From assembly GCF_019264445.1 (NCBI RefSeq), contig NZ_JAHVAB010000081.1, positions 107,213-171,212 on the forward strand: 64,000 nucleotides of DNA, given 5' to 3'. Made by a program: the position numbers and the translations under genes. Numbering within the stretch: the stretch's first letter is position 1; each line of letters opens with the position of its first letter. Under the pieces are notes generated by a model that searched no databases, was not told where the DNA came from, and was given only the letters and a program-made list of their open reading frames with translations. Positions 26,808 to 35,997 of the stretch are shown in pieces. The stretch comes from Hydrogenophaga sp. GTDB lineage: Bacteria > Pseudomonadota > Gammaproteobacteria > Burkholderiales > Burkholderiaceae_C.

Positions 26808-27467
26808 TCAGGCCGCCTGCAGGCCGCTGGCGGTGAGGTGCAGCACACGCTGAGCCCGCGCCGCTGCGGCGCTGGAGTGCGTGACCAGCACCAGCGCCGC
26901 GTCGCTCTCGGTGGCCTGCTGCTGCAGCACGTCCATCACCTGCGCGGCGGTGGTGGGGTCCAGGTTGCCGGTGGGCTCGTCGGCCAGCAGCAGGCCCGGG
27001 CGGTGCACCAGCGCGCGCGCAATCGCCACGCGCTGCAGCTGGCCGCCGGAGAGCTCGGCAGGCAGCCGCGCACCGAGGTCACCCAGGCCCACCGCGTCCA
27101 GCATGGCCTGCACGCGCGCGGCATCGGGGCGGCCCAGCAGCAGCAGGGGCAGCCCGACGTTCTGCGCCACGTCCAGATGCGGCAACACGTGAAAGGCCTG
27201 GAACACGAAGCCCAGGTGGGCGCGGCGCCAGTGCGCGCGCTGCGGTTCGTTCAGCGTGCCCAGGTCCACGCCCGCGTGAAGAATGCGGCCTTCGCTCCAG
27301 TCGTCCAGCGCGGCCAGGCAGTTGAGCAGGCTGGACTTGCCCACGCCCGATTCGCCCACGATGGCCACAAACTCACCCGGCGCCACGCTCAGGCTCACGC
27401 CGCTGAACACGGTGGTGCTGCCGTAGCGCTTGCCCAGTTGTTCCACCACCAGTGCCGCCTGGCTCAT
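26808..27467 (-). CDS. ABC transporter ATPase, LolD/MacB/YbbA type, without a permease gene nearby
   Basis: 219 residues. Walker [10 protein letters not shown] near 38-46, signature [15 protein letters not shown] near 137, Walker [14 protein letters not shown] near 160. The last stretch is the hallmark of the LolD/MacB/FtsE/YbbA group, which extract lipids or peptides from the inner membrane or drive mechanotransmission. Its ATG overlaps the miaA stop (ATGA), so it is translated with miaA. No FtsX/LolC-type permease lies nearby, so its partner must be elsewhere. It converges with the ROK gene, 11 bases apart. Confidence 0.88.
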   Translation of the reverse strand: MSQAALVVEQLGKRYGSTTVFSGVSLSVAPGEFVAIVGESGVGKSSLLNCLAALDDWSEGRILHAGVDLGTLNEPQRAHWRRAHLGFVFQAFHVLPHLDVAQNVGLPLLLLGRPDAARVQAMLDAVGLGDLGARLPAELSGGQLQRVAIARALVHRPGLLLADEPTGNLDPTTAAQVMDVLQQQATESDAALVLVTHSSAAAARAQRVLHLTASGLQAA

Positions 27468-28432
27468 GCGGGTGCTCCCAGAAGTTGTTCCACGGTGTTG
27501 AGCACCTGAGCCAGTGCGTCGGGTGCGTCGCAGGCGATCACGCGGCGCTGCGGCATGGAGCGCAGCCAGGTGAGCTGGCGCTTGCCGAGCTGGCGCGTGG
27601 CAAAAATGCCGAGGTCGCGCAGCTCGGCCATGTGTGCGGGGGTGAGCGCATCGCCGTGGGCGTCCAGCATGTCCCAGGCCTGGCGGTAGCCCACGCAGCG
27701 CATGGAGGACAGGTCAGTGCAGAGGTCGCCGCGCGCGCGCAGCTTGCGCACCTCGTCGATGAAGCCCGCAGCGAGCATGTCGTCGAAGCGCTGCGCAATG
27801 CGCGCGTGCAGCCAGGCGCGGTCGTGCGGTTCCAGCGAGATCAGGTGCTCGGGCGCGAGTGGGCTGTCCGGGTTGTGCGAGCGCCCGGTCTGGAAGCTGG
27901 AGATGGGTTTGCCCGACACCTCGAACACTTCGAGCGCGCGCTGGATGCGCTGCGCGTCGTTGGGCGGCAGGCGCGCGGCGGTGGCGGGGTCCACCCGCGC
28001 GAGCTCGGCGTGCAGCGCAGGCCAGCCCGCTTCGCGCGCCCGCACCTCAATGCGTTCGCGCACGGCGGTGTCGGCCTGTGGCATGTCGTCCAGGCCCACG
28101 AGCAGGGCCTTGAAATACAGCATGGTGCCGCCCACCAGCAGCGCGGTGCGCCCGCGCGCCTGGATCTCGGCCACCAGGCGGGTGGTGTCACGCACGAAGT
28201 CGGCGGCGCTGTAGCTCTGCAGCGGGTCAAGGATGTCGATGAGGTGGTGCGGGACCCGCGCGCGTTCGGCGGCGCTGGGCTTGGCGCTGCCGATGTCCAT
28301 GCCCCGGTACACCAGGGCCGAGTCCACGCTGATGATCTCCACCGGCCAACGCTCGGCAATGGCCATGGAGGCCGCACTCTTGCCACTCGCCGTGGGGCCG
28401 GCGAGGGCGATGCAACGCACGGGCAGTGCCAT
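27464..28432 (-). CDS. miaA: tRNA dimethylallyltransferase
   Basis: 322 residues from the ATG at 28432 ([19 protein letters not shown]); an in-frame TTG three codons earlier overlaps the previous stop. P-loop [59 protein letters not shown] and [12 protein letters not shown] are invariant MiaA stretches. It adds an isopentenyl group to A37 of tRNAs reading UNN codons. The usual partners mutL and hfq are not adjacent, but mutL lies 4 kb away. Confidence 0.96.
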   Translation of the reverse strand: MALPVRCIALAGPTASGKSAASMAIAERWPVEIISVDSALVYRGMDIGSAKPSAAERARVPHHLIDILDPLQSYSAADFVRDTTRLVAEIQARGRTALLVGGTMLYFKALLVGLDDMPQADTAVRERIEVRAREAGWPALHAELARVDPATAARLPPNDAQRIQRALEVFEVSGKPISSFQTGRSHNPDSPLAPEHLISLEPHDRAWLHARIAQRFDDMLAAGFIDEVRKLRARGDLCTDLSSMRCVGYRQAWDMLDAHGDALTPAHMAELRDLGIFATRQLGKRQLTWLRSMPQRRVIACDAPDALAQVLNTVEQLLGAPA

Positions 28433-28437
28433 GGCCG

Positions 28438-29712
28438 TCAAGGTGCAGAGGCTGGCGCGACCGGCGCCGTGCGTTGGAGAGCGGGGCGGGCTTCACCGTG
28501 GCGCTGCACCAGCGTCCAGGCGGTGAGGGCGATCATCACGCTCCAGAACCACACGCCGTGGGTGAGCGGCAGCACCGAACCTTGACCCTGCGAGATGCCG
28601 GCCAGGCTCTTGCCCAGCCAGCCGCCGATGGCAAAGGCCACCACCATCGACAGGAAGCCACTGAGCGCCGAGGCCGCGCCGGCGGCCTGGGGGAACGGGC
28701 CCACGGCACCGCTCTGGCTGCAAGGCTGGTGCACACCGTGCGCCAGCATGAACAGCCAGAAAGGCACCAGGATGGCCCACATGCTGCGCACCCCCATCAG
28801 GCCCAGCACACCCATGACCGTGCCGGCGCTCAGCGTGAGGCACCCGGCAATCGCCACAGCGCGCCGCACGCCCACGCGCGGCAGCAGATGGCGGCACAGG
28901 AAGGTGCCCAGGATGTAGACCAGCGACATGCTGAACATCACCAGGCCGTAGGCGGTGGTGGACAGGCCCAGCACGCGGATGAACACGAACGACGACGCGG
29001 CCAGGAAGGTGAACAGGCCGCCATAGGAGGCGGTGGAGAGCAGCGCATAGGCCCAGAAGGTGGGGTGGCGCCCGATCAGCGCCCAGTTGGCCAGCAGCGT
29101 GCGAGGCTCCAGCGCGCGCGGGTTTTTGGTGGCCAGGGTTTCTTCAAAGCGCCACGCCACCACCACCAGCGCGATGGCGCCGAACACGGCCAGCGAGAGC
29201 AGCGAGATGCGCCAGCTGAAGAGGTCCGACAGCAGGCCGCCCAGCGGAGACGCGGTGCAGGCAATCAAGCCCAGGCCAGTGAGCCCCTTGGACATGACCC
29301 GCGCTCCCTCGTTCGGGGCATAGAGGTCGCGCACGATGGCGCGCGCACACATCACGCCCGCACCCAGCGCCACCCCCTGCACCGCGCGCCAGACGATCAG
29401 CTGCTCCATCGATGGCGCCAGGGTGCTGCCGATGGCGGCCACCACAAACGTCGACATGCCCACGATGAGCACCGGGCGGCGGCCAAAGCGGTCCGACAAC
29501 GGACCCCACACCAGCTGCGACACACCGAAGCACAGCAGCAGCGCGGTGAGGGTGAGCTGCGCCTGCGACATGGGCGCGCCAAAGCCCGAGGTGAGCGCCG
29601 GCAGGGCCGGCAGGTAGAGATCGGTGGCGATGGGCTGCAGGCCCAGCAGCATCGAGAGCACCAGCACGATCAGGCCGGGCGACATGGCAGAAGGGGAGGG
29701 CGTGGCGGGCAT
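28438..29712 (-). CDS. MFS multidrug efflux transporter, Bcr/CflA family
   Basis: 424 residues, twelve spans. It opens with the Bcr-type [18 protein letters not shown], with motif A as [17 protein letters not shown] near residue 70 and [25 protein letters not shown] as the typical helix 4-5 stretch. The family exports bicyclomycin, chloramphenicol or similar drugs and sometimes dipeptides or purines. It precedes miaA by 5 bases on the same strand, probably just read-through. Confidence 0.92.
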   Translation of the reverse strand: MPATPSPSAMSPGLIVLVLSMLLGLQPIATDLYLPALPALTSGFGAPMSQAQLTLTALLLCFGVSQLVWGPLSDRFGRRPVLIVGMSTFVVAAIGSTLAPSMEQLIVWRAVQGVALGAGVMCARAIVRDLYAPNEGARVMSKGLTGLGLIACTASPLGGLLSDLFSWRISLLSLAVFGAIALVVVAWRFEETLATKNPRALEPRTLLANWALIGRHPTFWAYALLSTASYGGLFTFLAASSFVFIRVLGLSTTAYGLVMFSMSLVYILGTFLCRHLLPRVGVRRAVAIAGCLTLSAGTVMGVLGLMGVRSMWAILVPFWLFMLAHGVHQPCSQSGAVGPFPQAAGAASALSGFLSMVVAFAIGGWLGKSLAGISQGQGSVLPLTHGVWFWSVMIALTAWTLVQRHGEARPALQRTAPVAPASAP

Positions 29713-29759
29713 CCGGTCGAGGGTAGCAGAACACCCCCGGTTGGCGCCCGCGGTGGGGG

Positions 29760-30638
29760 CTACTGCCTGACCACTTTCAGGGCATCTGCGCTGGCATCGC
29801 GCATGCCGAACAGGCTGGCCAGGGCGGTGCGGTATTGCGCCTGCCCGACCGAGTTGGTGTTGTGGTGCGAACCGCCTTCCACCAGCACGAAGGCCTTGCG
29901 CCCCTTGGCCGCTTCGTACAGCTTGCGGCCGAGCTCGGGTTGGATGAGCCGGTCCTCGCCGCCGTGCACCACCAGCAGCGGTGAGCCGATGTCGGGCACG
30001 CGCTTGACGGCCTCAAAGCGCTGGGTGATGAGCAAGGAGATCGGCAGCCAGCCCCACTTGAAGGTGCTCACCACGTCGGGGATGGAGGTGAAAGTGCCTT
30101 CGACCACCGTGCCCGCTTCGTCGTCCACCTGCGCGGCCAGCTCGATGGCAATGGCGCCGCCCAGCGAGTGCCCGAAGATGTAGCGCGGGCGCCCCGGGTA
30201 CTTCGCGGCGAGCCAGTCCCAGGCCGCGCGGGCGTCTTCGTAGGCGGTGGCTTCCGAGGGGAGTTCGTTGGTGCTCTTGCCAAAGCCGCGGTAGTCGATG
30301 GCCAGCACCGAAAACCCCAGGTCTTCCATGCGCCGGGCCCGGAAGGCCGAGCCCGTGACGTTGAAACGCGCACCGTGCAGGTACAGCAGCACCGGGGCGT
30401 TCTTTTGCTGTTCGAAGTGGTCGTGCGCCGCCCACAGGCCATGCAGCTTGACCGGCTTGCCGGTCTTGGGGGACTGGAAGTCGATCCACACGTCTTCCAT
30501 GCCCAGCGCGGCAAGCTCACCGCCGGCCCAGCTGCGGTCGGAGGGCTGGAAGATCCAGACCCGCTGCTTTTCATCCAGGGTGGCGCACCCTGCCAACAGG
30601 GCCAGCGCGGCGAGCAAAGTGGCAATGAGGCGCTTCAT
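29760..30638 (-). CDS. Alpha/beta hydrolase lipoprotein
   Basis: 292 residues. The signal peptide ends in a lipobox LLAGC, so the protein is lipid-anchored in the envelope. The hydrolase core has PVLLYLHGARFNVTG (oxyanion region), IDYRGFGKST, the nucleophile elbow GHSLGG near residue 160, the acid in VVHGGEDRLI, and the catalytic histidine in VEGGSHHNT. It resembles serine hydrolases of the FrsA/DUF1749-like or BEM46 type. The substrate is not visible. It stands between gdhA and the efflux gene, on the same strand. Confidence 0.85.
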   Translation of the reverse strand: MKRLIATLLAALALLAGCATLDEKQRVWIFQPSDRSWAGGELAALGMEDVWIDFQSPKTGKPVKLHGLWAAHDHFEQQKNAPVLLYLHGARFNVTGSAFRARRMEDLGFSVLAIDYRGFGKSTNELPSEATAYEDARAAWDWLAAKYPGRPRYIFGHSLGGAIAIELAAQVDDEAGTVVEGTFTSIPDVVSTFKWGWLPISLLITQRFEAVKRVPDIGSPLLVVHGGEDRLIQPELGRKLYEAAKGRKAFVLVEGGSHHNTNSVGQAQYRTALASLFGMRDASADALKVVRQ

Positions 30639-30741
30639 GGCGTTGATGGATGCACCGGGACGGGGAAAAGTTCAGCGACCCCGCCGATGGTGCACGTTCC
30701 ATGCCACGAACGCTCCCCGTTGAAACCCGCAGCGCCGTGCG

Positions 30742-32085
30742 TTACACCACGCCCTGTGCCAGCATCGCGTCGGCCACCTTCACGAAGCCGGCGATGTTCG
30801 CCCCGTCGACGTAGCTCACCGTGCCGTCCGCACGCCGCCCGTGCTGCAGGCAGGCCTGGTGAATGCCCACCATGATGCTGTGCAGGCGCGCGTCCACCTC
30901 TTCGCGCGGCCAGCTCAGGCGCATGGCGTTCTGGCTCATCTCCAGCCCGGAGGTGGCCACGCCGCCCGCGTTGCTGGCCTTGCCCGGGGCGTACAACACG
31001 CCCGCGTCTTCGAAGCGCTGCACCGCTTCCATGGTGGTGGGCATGTTGGCGCCTTCGGCCACGCAGATCACGCCGTTGCGGATCAGCATGTCGGCATCGC
31101 TGGCGTCCAGCTCGTTCTGGGTGGCGCACGGCAGGGCCACGTCCACCGGCACCGCCCAGGGCTTCACGCCTGGCTCAAACCGGGTGTGGGTGCGCTCGGC
31201 GTAGTCGCTCACGCGGCCGTACAGGTGGTTCTTCACCTCCATCAGCTCGGCGAGTTTTTCGGGGCTGAAACCGTCTTCGTCGATCACCGTGCCGCTGGAA
31301 TCCGACACCGTGACCACCTTGGCGCCCAGCGCCATGGCTTTCTCCACCGCGTATTGCGCCACGTTGCCCGAGCCCGACACGCTCACGCGCAGGCCCTGGA
31401 AGCCCTTGCCTCGTTGCTTGAGCATTTCCTCGGCGAAATACACCGTGCCGTAGCCGGTGGCTTCGGGGCGGATCAGCGAGCCGCCGAACGACAAGCCTTT
31501 GCCGGTGAAAACGCAGTCGGCGCGGTTGCTGAGCTTTTTCATCATGCCGGCCATGAAGCCGACTTCGCGCCCACCCACGCCGATGTCGCCGGCGGGCACG
31601 TCGGTGTCGCTGCCCACGTGGCGGAAGAGTTCCGTCACCAGCGCCTGGCAAAAGCGCATCACCTCACCCGGGCTCTTGCCCTTGGGGTCGAAGTCTGAGC
31701 CGCCTTTGCCGCCGCCCATGGGCAGGGTGGTGAGCGCGTTCTTGAAGGTCTGCTCGAACGCAAGAAACTTCAGGATCGACAGGTTCACCGACGGGTGAAA
31801 GCGCATGCCGCCCTTGTAGGGCCCGATGGCCGAGCTGTGCTGGATGCGGTAGCCGCGGTTGACCTGCACATCGCCGTGGTCGTTCACCCAGGAGATGCGG
31901 AACATCACCACCCGCTCGGGCTCGATGAGGCGGTCCAGCAGGCCGTGTTCGGCGTACTTGGGGTGGGCGGCAATGAAAGGCCAGAGGCTTTCCATCACCT
32001 CGCCCACGGCTTGGTGGAATTCGGGCTGGCCCGGGTTCTGGCGGGCGACGTGTTCGAGGAACTGGTGGGAAGAGGCGTATTTCAT
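30742..32085 (-). CDS. gdhA: NADP-specific glutamate dehydrogenase
   Basis: 447 residues from the ATG at 32085, preceded by GAGA; a second in-frame ATG lies 9 bases earlier. It is colinear with the E. coli hexameric enzyme: SSAIGPYKGGMRFHPSVN, TTLPMGGGKGGSDFDPKGKS (catalytic lysines), PAGDIGVGGREVGFM, SVSGSGNVAQYA for the coenzyme, and a conserved end GFVKVADAMLAQGVV. It makes glutamate from 2-oxoglutarate and ammonium with NADPH, and the zwf operon in this window could supply that cofactor. Confidence 0.96.
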   Translation of the reverse strand: MKYASSHQFLEHVARQNPGQPEFHQAVGEVMESLWPFIAAHPKYAEHGLLDRLIEPERVVMFRISWVNDHGDVQVNRGYRIQHSSAIGPYKGGMRFHPSVNLSILKFLAFEQTFKNALTTLPMGGGKGGSDFDPKGKSPGEVMRFCQALVTELFRHVGSDTDVPAGDIGVGGREVGFMAGMMKKLSNRADCVFTGKGLSFGGSLIRPEATGYGTVYFAEEMLKQRGKGFQGLRVSVSGSGNVAQYAVEKAMALGAKVVTVSDSSGTVIDEDGFSPEKLAELMEVKNHLYGRVSDYAERTHTRFEPGVKPWAVPVDVALPCATQNELDASDADMLIRNGVICVAEGANMPTTMEAVQRFEDAGVLYAPGKASNAGGVATSGLEMSQNAMRLSWPREEVDARLHSIMVGIHQACLQHGRRADGTVSYVDGANIAGFVKVADAMLAQGVV

Positions 32086-32230
32086 GGATCTCATGCTTCA
32101 AAAAGGTGCATGAGATTATGCGCAAGCCGCATGTTGGTGCTGATTTCGCCCGTTTTTGGAGCGTTCGAACCGCAATCGACCGTGGAAATGCCTTTATTTG
32201 GTGCAGCTTCGGGCGGCTGGGTCAGCGGAT

Positions 32231-34234
32231 CTATCGGCCCCGCAGAAAGAGCGCGTCCAGCTCCTTCATGCCCATTTGCCGCCAGGTGGGGCGGCCGTGG
32301 TTGCACTGGTCGGAGCGTTCGGTGACTTCCATCTGCCGCAGCAACGCATTCATTTCGTCGAGGGTAAGGCGCCGGTTGGCGCGCACCGCGCCGTGGCAAG
32401 CCATGGTGGCCAGCAGTTCGTTGCGGGCCCTTTGCACCACGGTGCTGGCCTCGTGCTGGCCCAGCTCGGCCAGCACGCTGCGCGCCAGCTCCACTGGGTC
32501 GCCCTGCGCCAGCGTGGTGGGCACGGCGCGCACGGCCAGCGTCTTGATGGACAGCGCGGTGACCTCCAGGCCGAGCGTGGCCAGCACCTCTGCGCAGCTC
32601 TCGGCGGTGGCCACTTCGTCGGGCGTGGCCGAAAACGTGGCCGGAATCAGCAGCGGCTGGCTGGCCACCTGCTGGTCGTCGAGCTGCTGCTTGAGCCGCT
32701 CGTAGACGATGCGTTCGTGCGCCGCGTGCATGTCCACCACGACGAGGCCGTGTGCGTTCTCGGCCAGGATGTAGACGCCCTGCAGCTGCGCAATGGCGCG
32801 GCCCAGCGGCCAGTCACCTTCTGGCAAGGCTTGCAGGTGGGCGGGGGCTTCGACAGGCTCAGCCCGAACGGAAGGGGTCTGGGGCCACGCGCCTGAAAAC
32901 GCATCCATCGGGATTGCGCTTGTCCCCGCTCGGCCTGCATCCTGCGCCACTCGGGTTGAGTCGTCCAGCGTTCTGGCTGAGCCCCCCTCCGTTCGGGCTG
33001 AGCCTGTCGAAGCCCCGCCCGAGCCCTGGCCCCACAACGCGCCCACATCGCTCACGCGGTGGCCGACCTCGGCTTCACGCGGGGCAAAGGAAAAGGGCGC
33101 CTGTCGGGCCGGTGGCGTCCAGGCGGGTGCAGGCGCCACGGGCGCGGGCTCCGGCGTGGCGCCCGAGCGGGGCACCGCCAACGCGGTTTCCACCGCGTGG
33201 TGCACGCCCTGGTGCACTTCGCGGCTGTCGCGAAAGCGCACCTCGATCTTGGTGGGGTGCACGTTCACGTCCACCCGCGCCGGGTCGAGCGAGATGAACA
33301 GGGCGTACACCGGCTGGCGGTGGCCGTGCAGCACGTCTTCGTAGGCGCTGCGCGCGGCGTGCGTGATGACCTTGTCGCGCACGTAGCGGCCGTTCACGTA
33401 GGCAAACTGCCAGTCCGCGCGCGAGCGGGCGGCGTCCGGCACGCCGGCAAATCCCCACACGCGCAGGCGCTGCGGGCCGTCGGCGCTGTCGTCCGCAGGC
33501 GCGTTCACCGGCCAGTCGACCGCGACCGCCTGCTGCACGAAGTCTTCACCCAGCACGTCGGCCAGGCGCTGGCGCAGCGCCTCCATGCCGCCACCGGCCA
33601 CCGCGCGCCATTGCGCCACCAGCTTGCCGTCGTGCCAGATGGCAAAGCCCACGTCGGGCCGCGCGAGCGCGTGGCGGCGCACGGCCTCGATGCAGTGCGC
33701 GAGCTCGGTCGCGTCGGTCTTGAGGAACTTGCGCCGCGCCGGCGTGGCAAAAAACAGCTCGCGCACCTCCACCGTGGTGCCGGGCGCGCGGGCGGTGGGC
33801 TGCAGCTCGCCGCTGCGGCCATCGAGCAGCCAGCCATGCGGCTCTTCGTGCGTGTCCACGCGGGTGAGCAGCGACACCTCGGCAATGGAGCAGATGGCGG
33901 CCAGCGCTTCGCCCCGAAAGCCCATGGTGCCCACCGATTCGAGATCGGCCAGGCTGGCGATCTTGCTGGTGGCGTGGCGCTTGAGGGCGTGGGGCAGTTC
34001 GCTGCGCAGGATGCCGCAGCCGTTGTCTTCCACGCTGATGAGACGCACCCCGCCGGCCTGCAGCCTCAGCGTGACTTGTGTGGCACCCGCGTCGAGCGCG
34101 TTGTCCACCAGTTCGCGCACCACCGAGGCCGGGCGCTCCACCACTTCGCCAGCAGCAATCTGGCTGATGAGCTCATCGGGCAGTTCGCGGATGGGGCGGC
34201 GGGGGGGCAGGGCGGTGGGCGGCAGGTCAGTCAC
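32231..34234 (-). CDS. mutL: DNA mismatch repair protein MutL
   Basis: 667 residues from a GTG at 34234, a little longer than usual. GHKL ATPase motifs: QIAAGEVVERPASVVRELVDNALDAGA, DNGCGI and GFRGEALAAI, all in the first 110 residues. The C-terminal half contains DMHAAHERIVYE at about residue 501, matching the DxHAxxExxxxE endonuclease motif, so this MutL may nick DNA. The linker (about residues 406-464) is interrupted by a repeat element giving peptides STGSARTEG and SVRAEPVEA. It is divergent from dedA. Confidence 0.96.
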   Translation of the reverse strand: MTDLPPTALPPRRPIRELPDELISQIAAGEVVERPASVVRELVDNALDAGATQVTLRLQAGGVRLISVEDNGCGILRSELPHALKRHATSKIASLADLESVGTMGFRGEALAAICSIAEVSLLTRVDTHEEPHGWLLDGRSGELQPTARAPGTTVEVRELFFATPARRKFLKTDATELAHCIEAVRRHALARPDVGFAIWHDGKLVAQWRAVAGGGMEALRQRLADVLGEDFVQQAVAVDWPVNAPADDSADGPQRLRVWGFAGVPDAARSRADWQFAYVNGRYVRDKVITHAARSAYEDVLHGHRQPVYALFISLDPARVDVNVHPTKIEVRFRDSREVHQGVHHAVETALAVPRSGATPEPAPVAPAPAWTPPARQAPFSFAPREAEVGHRVSDVGALWGQGSGGASTGSARTEGGSARTLDDSTRVAQDAGRAGTSAIPMDAFSGAWPQTPSVRAEPVEAPAHLQALPEGDWPLGRAIAQLQGVYILAENAHGLVVVDMHAAHERIVYERLKQQLDDQQVASQPLLIPATFSATPDEVATAESCAEVLATLGLEVTALSIKTLAVRAVPTTLAQGDPVELARSVLAELGQHEASTVVQRARNELLATMACHGAVRANRRLTLDEMNALLRQMEVTERSDQCNHGRPTWRQMGMKELDALFLRGR
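32844..33016. repeat. Comamonadaceae-type dispersed repeat pair inserted in mutL
   Basis: Two 34-base arms, 32844-32877 and 32983-33016, are inverted copies of each other with one mismatch, 105 bases apart. The core reads CTTCGACAGGCTCAGCCCGA. Translated in the mutL frame they give SVRAEPVEAP and STGSARTEGG. The insertion keeps the frame and falls between the ATPase and C-terminal domains. The same core is familiar from many Comamonadaceae genomes (recollection, not a search). Confidence 0.85.
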
Positions 34235-34270
34235 CGGCGCATTTTAGGTGGCAGGGATAATGCCCCCTCT

Positions 34271-34924
34271 ATGGAAATCGTTACCTTCCTCATCGACTTC
34301 ATCCTGCACGTGGACCAGCACCTGCAGACCTTCGTGCAGAACTACGGGGCCTGGGTGTACGCGCTGCTGTTCCTGATCATCTTCACCGAGACCGGGGTGG
34401 TGGTGATGCCCTTCCTGCCGGGGGACTCGTTGCTGTTCGTGGTGGGTGCGCTGTGCGGCGTGGGGCTCATGAACCTGCCGCTGGTGATGGCGCTGCTGGT
34501 GGTGGCGGCGATCCTGGGCGACCAGACCAACTACACCATTGGCCGCTACTTCGGGCCCAAGGTGTTCCAGTGGGAAAACTCCAGGCTGTTCAACCGCAAC
34601 GCCTTCAACCAGGCGCATGCCTTCTATGAGAAGTACGGCGGCATCACGATCATCCTGGCGCGCTTCATGCCCTTCATCCGCACGTTCGCGCCCTTTGTGG
34701 CGGGCGTGGCCGAAATGACGCGCACCAAGTTCACCGCCTACAACGTGGTGGGCGCGCTCATCTGGGTGGTGGGGCTGGTGGGCGCGGGTTACCTCTTTGG
34801 CAACCTGCCCTGGGTGCAGGACAACCTCAGCCTGATCATCTGGGCCATGATTTTCATCCCCGGCCTGATCGCGATTTTTGGCGCCTGGAAAGCCAGCCGC
34901 GAAGCCAAGCAAAACGCGGTCTGA
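34271..34924 (+). CDS. DedA-family membrane protein
   Basis: 217 residues. SNARE-associated/DedA features: ETGVVVMPFLPGDSLLFVVGAL near residues 42-63, ILGDQTNYTIGRYFG near 88, and the conserved RFMPFIRTFAPFVAGVAEM near 137-155 with its key arginine. Family members include polyprenyl-phosphate and phospholipid flippases, important for envelope integrity and proton balance. It stands alone, divergent from mutL and convergent with the LysR gene. Confidence 0.93.
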   Translation: MEIVTFLIDFILHVDQHLQTFVQNYGAWVYALLFLIIFTETGVVVMPFLPGDSLLFVVGALCGVGLMNLPLVMALLVVAAILGDQTNYTIGRYFGPKVFQWENSRLFNRNAFNQAHAFYEKYGGITIILARFMPFIRTFAPFVAGVAEMTRTKFTAYNVVGALIWVVGLVGAGYLFGNLPWVQDNLSLIIWAMIFIPGLIAIFGAWKASREAKQNAV

Positions 34925-34936
34925 GCGCGCGGCGCT

Positions 34937-35866
34937 TCAGCGCTTGCGTGGCGGTGCGCGCTCGGGCTCGGCGTGCAGCTCGGCCACCAGCTGGCGCAGC
35001 CACTGGTTGGCCGGGTCCTTGTGGTACTTGGCGTGCCAGAACACATTGATGGCGATGCGCGGCAGCTCCACCGGGTGGGGCAGGTGCTTCAGGCCAAACG
35101 GCTGCACCATGCGCTCGGCCAGCTTCTCGGGCACGGTGGCGATCAGGTCGGTGGACTGAAGCAGGTGGCCGATGGCCACGAAGTGCGGCACCTTGAGCGT
35201 GACCCGGCGCTGCGGGGTGTGGTTGTCCAGAATCTCGTCCACCTGCCCGTGCCCCGTGCCGGCCGACACCACGGCCACATGGTCGGCCGCAAAAAAATCG
35301 GCCACCTTCATGCGCTTGCCATCCAGCCGGTGGCCCTGGCGAAACAGGCACACATAGCGCTGCTCGAACAACCGGCGCTGAAAGAAGCCCGACTTGAGTT
35401 GCGGCAGCAGGCCGATGGCCAGGTCCACCTGGCCCGCCTCCATGGCGTCGCGCAAATGCAGTGAGGTGTTGCGCACGGTGCTGATGGTGACACCGGGCGC
35501 CAGCTGCTGGATGCGCTGCATCAGGCGCGGCAGGAAATAGATCTCGCCAATGTCCGTCATGCCGACCGAGAAGCTGCGCTGGCTGGTGGCGGGGTCGAAC
35601 GAGCTGCGCGCGTTCACCGCGCTGTGGATCATGCCCAGCGCGTAGCCGATGGACTCGGCGAGTTGCTCGGCAAAGGGCGTGGGCTGCATGCCCTGGGCGG
35701 TGCGCAGGAAGAGCTCGTCGTCAAACAGTTTGCGCAGCCGCGCCAGCGCATTGCTCACGGCCGGCTGGCCCAGGCCGAGGTTCTCGGCCACCCTGGAGAC
35801 CTTGCGCTCGGCCAGCAGCTGGTTGAACACCACCAGCAGGTTCAGGTCGATCTCTTCGAGCTTCAT
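34937..35866 (-). CDS. LysR-type regulator of the divergent aromatic oxygenase genes
   Basis: 309 residues. The helix-turn-helix lies in ERKVSRVAENLGLGQPAVSNALARLRKLFDDELFLRT, and the opening LEEIDLNLLVVFNQLL is typical of the NahR/NagR/LinR/NodD branch, whose effectors are salicylate-like aromatics or flavonoids. The effector domain includes FSVGMTDIGEIYFLPRLM. It is divergent from the reductase-oxygenase cluster, so it is most likely its salicylate-type activator. The palindrome at 35905-35918 is the best candidate binding site. Confidence 0.9.
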   Translation of the reverse strand: MKLEEIDLNLLVVFNQLLAERKVSRVAENLGLGQPAVSNALARLRKLFDDELFLRTAQGMQPTPFAEQLAESIGYALGMIHSAVNARSSFDPATSQRSFSVGMTDIGEIYFLPRLMQRIQQLAPGVTISTVRNTSLHLRDAMEAGQVDLAIGLLPQLKSGFFQRRLFEQRYVCLFRQGHRLDGKRMKVADFFAADHVAVVSAGTGHGQVDEILDNHTPQRRVTLKVPHFVAIGHLLQSTDLIATVPEKLAERMVQPFGLKHLPHPVELPRIAINVFWHAKYHKDPANQWLRQLVAELHAEPERAPPRKR

Positions 35867-35904
35867 GGGCGTGCCTTTCAGTCCGGTTTGCGTTATTGAT
35901 CTGA

Positions 35905-35918
35905 ATGATACGGATCAT
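35905..35918. promoter_or_regulatory. Candidate LysR-type regulator site
   Basis: ATGAT-ACGG-ATCAT is a perfect dyad, 39 bases upstream of the regulator start and 80 upstream of the reductase start. Overlapping TGATC/GATCA elements (35898-35917) widen the symmetry. The placement fits the recognition half-site of a NahR-type activator, which normally lies near -65 of the controlled promoter. Confidence 0.5.
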
Positions 35919-35997
35919 CGATCTCATTGCATTGACTGATTGTGGCGCGGCCGTGATCATGGCCGCCGTTCCCCACACCACAGCAGAGACAAGCCCG

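Noticed and set aside
28426..30183. Long plus-strand frame opposite the efflux gene
   Set aside because: Low-complexity His/Gln/Arg-rich translation; the minus strand has a clear MFS protein.
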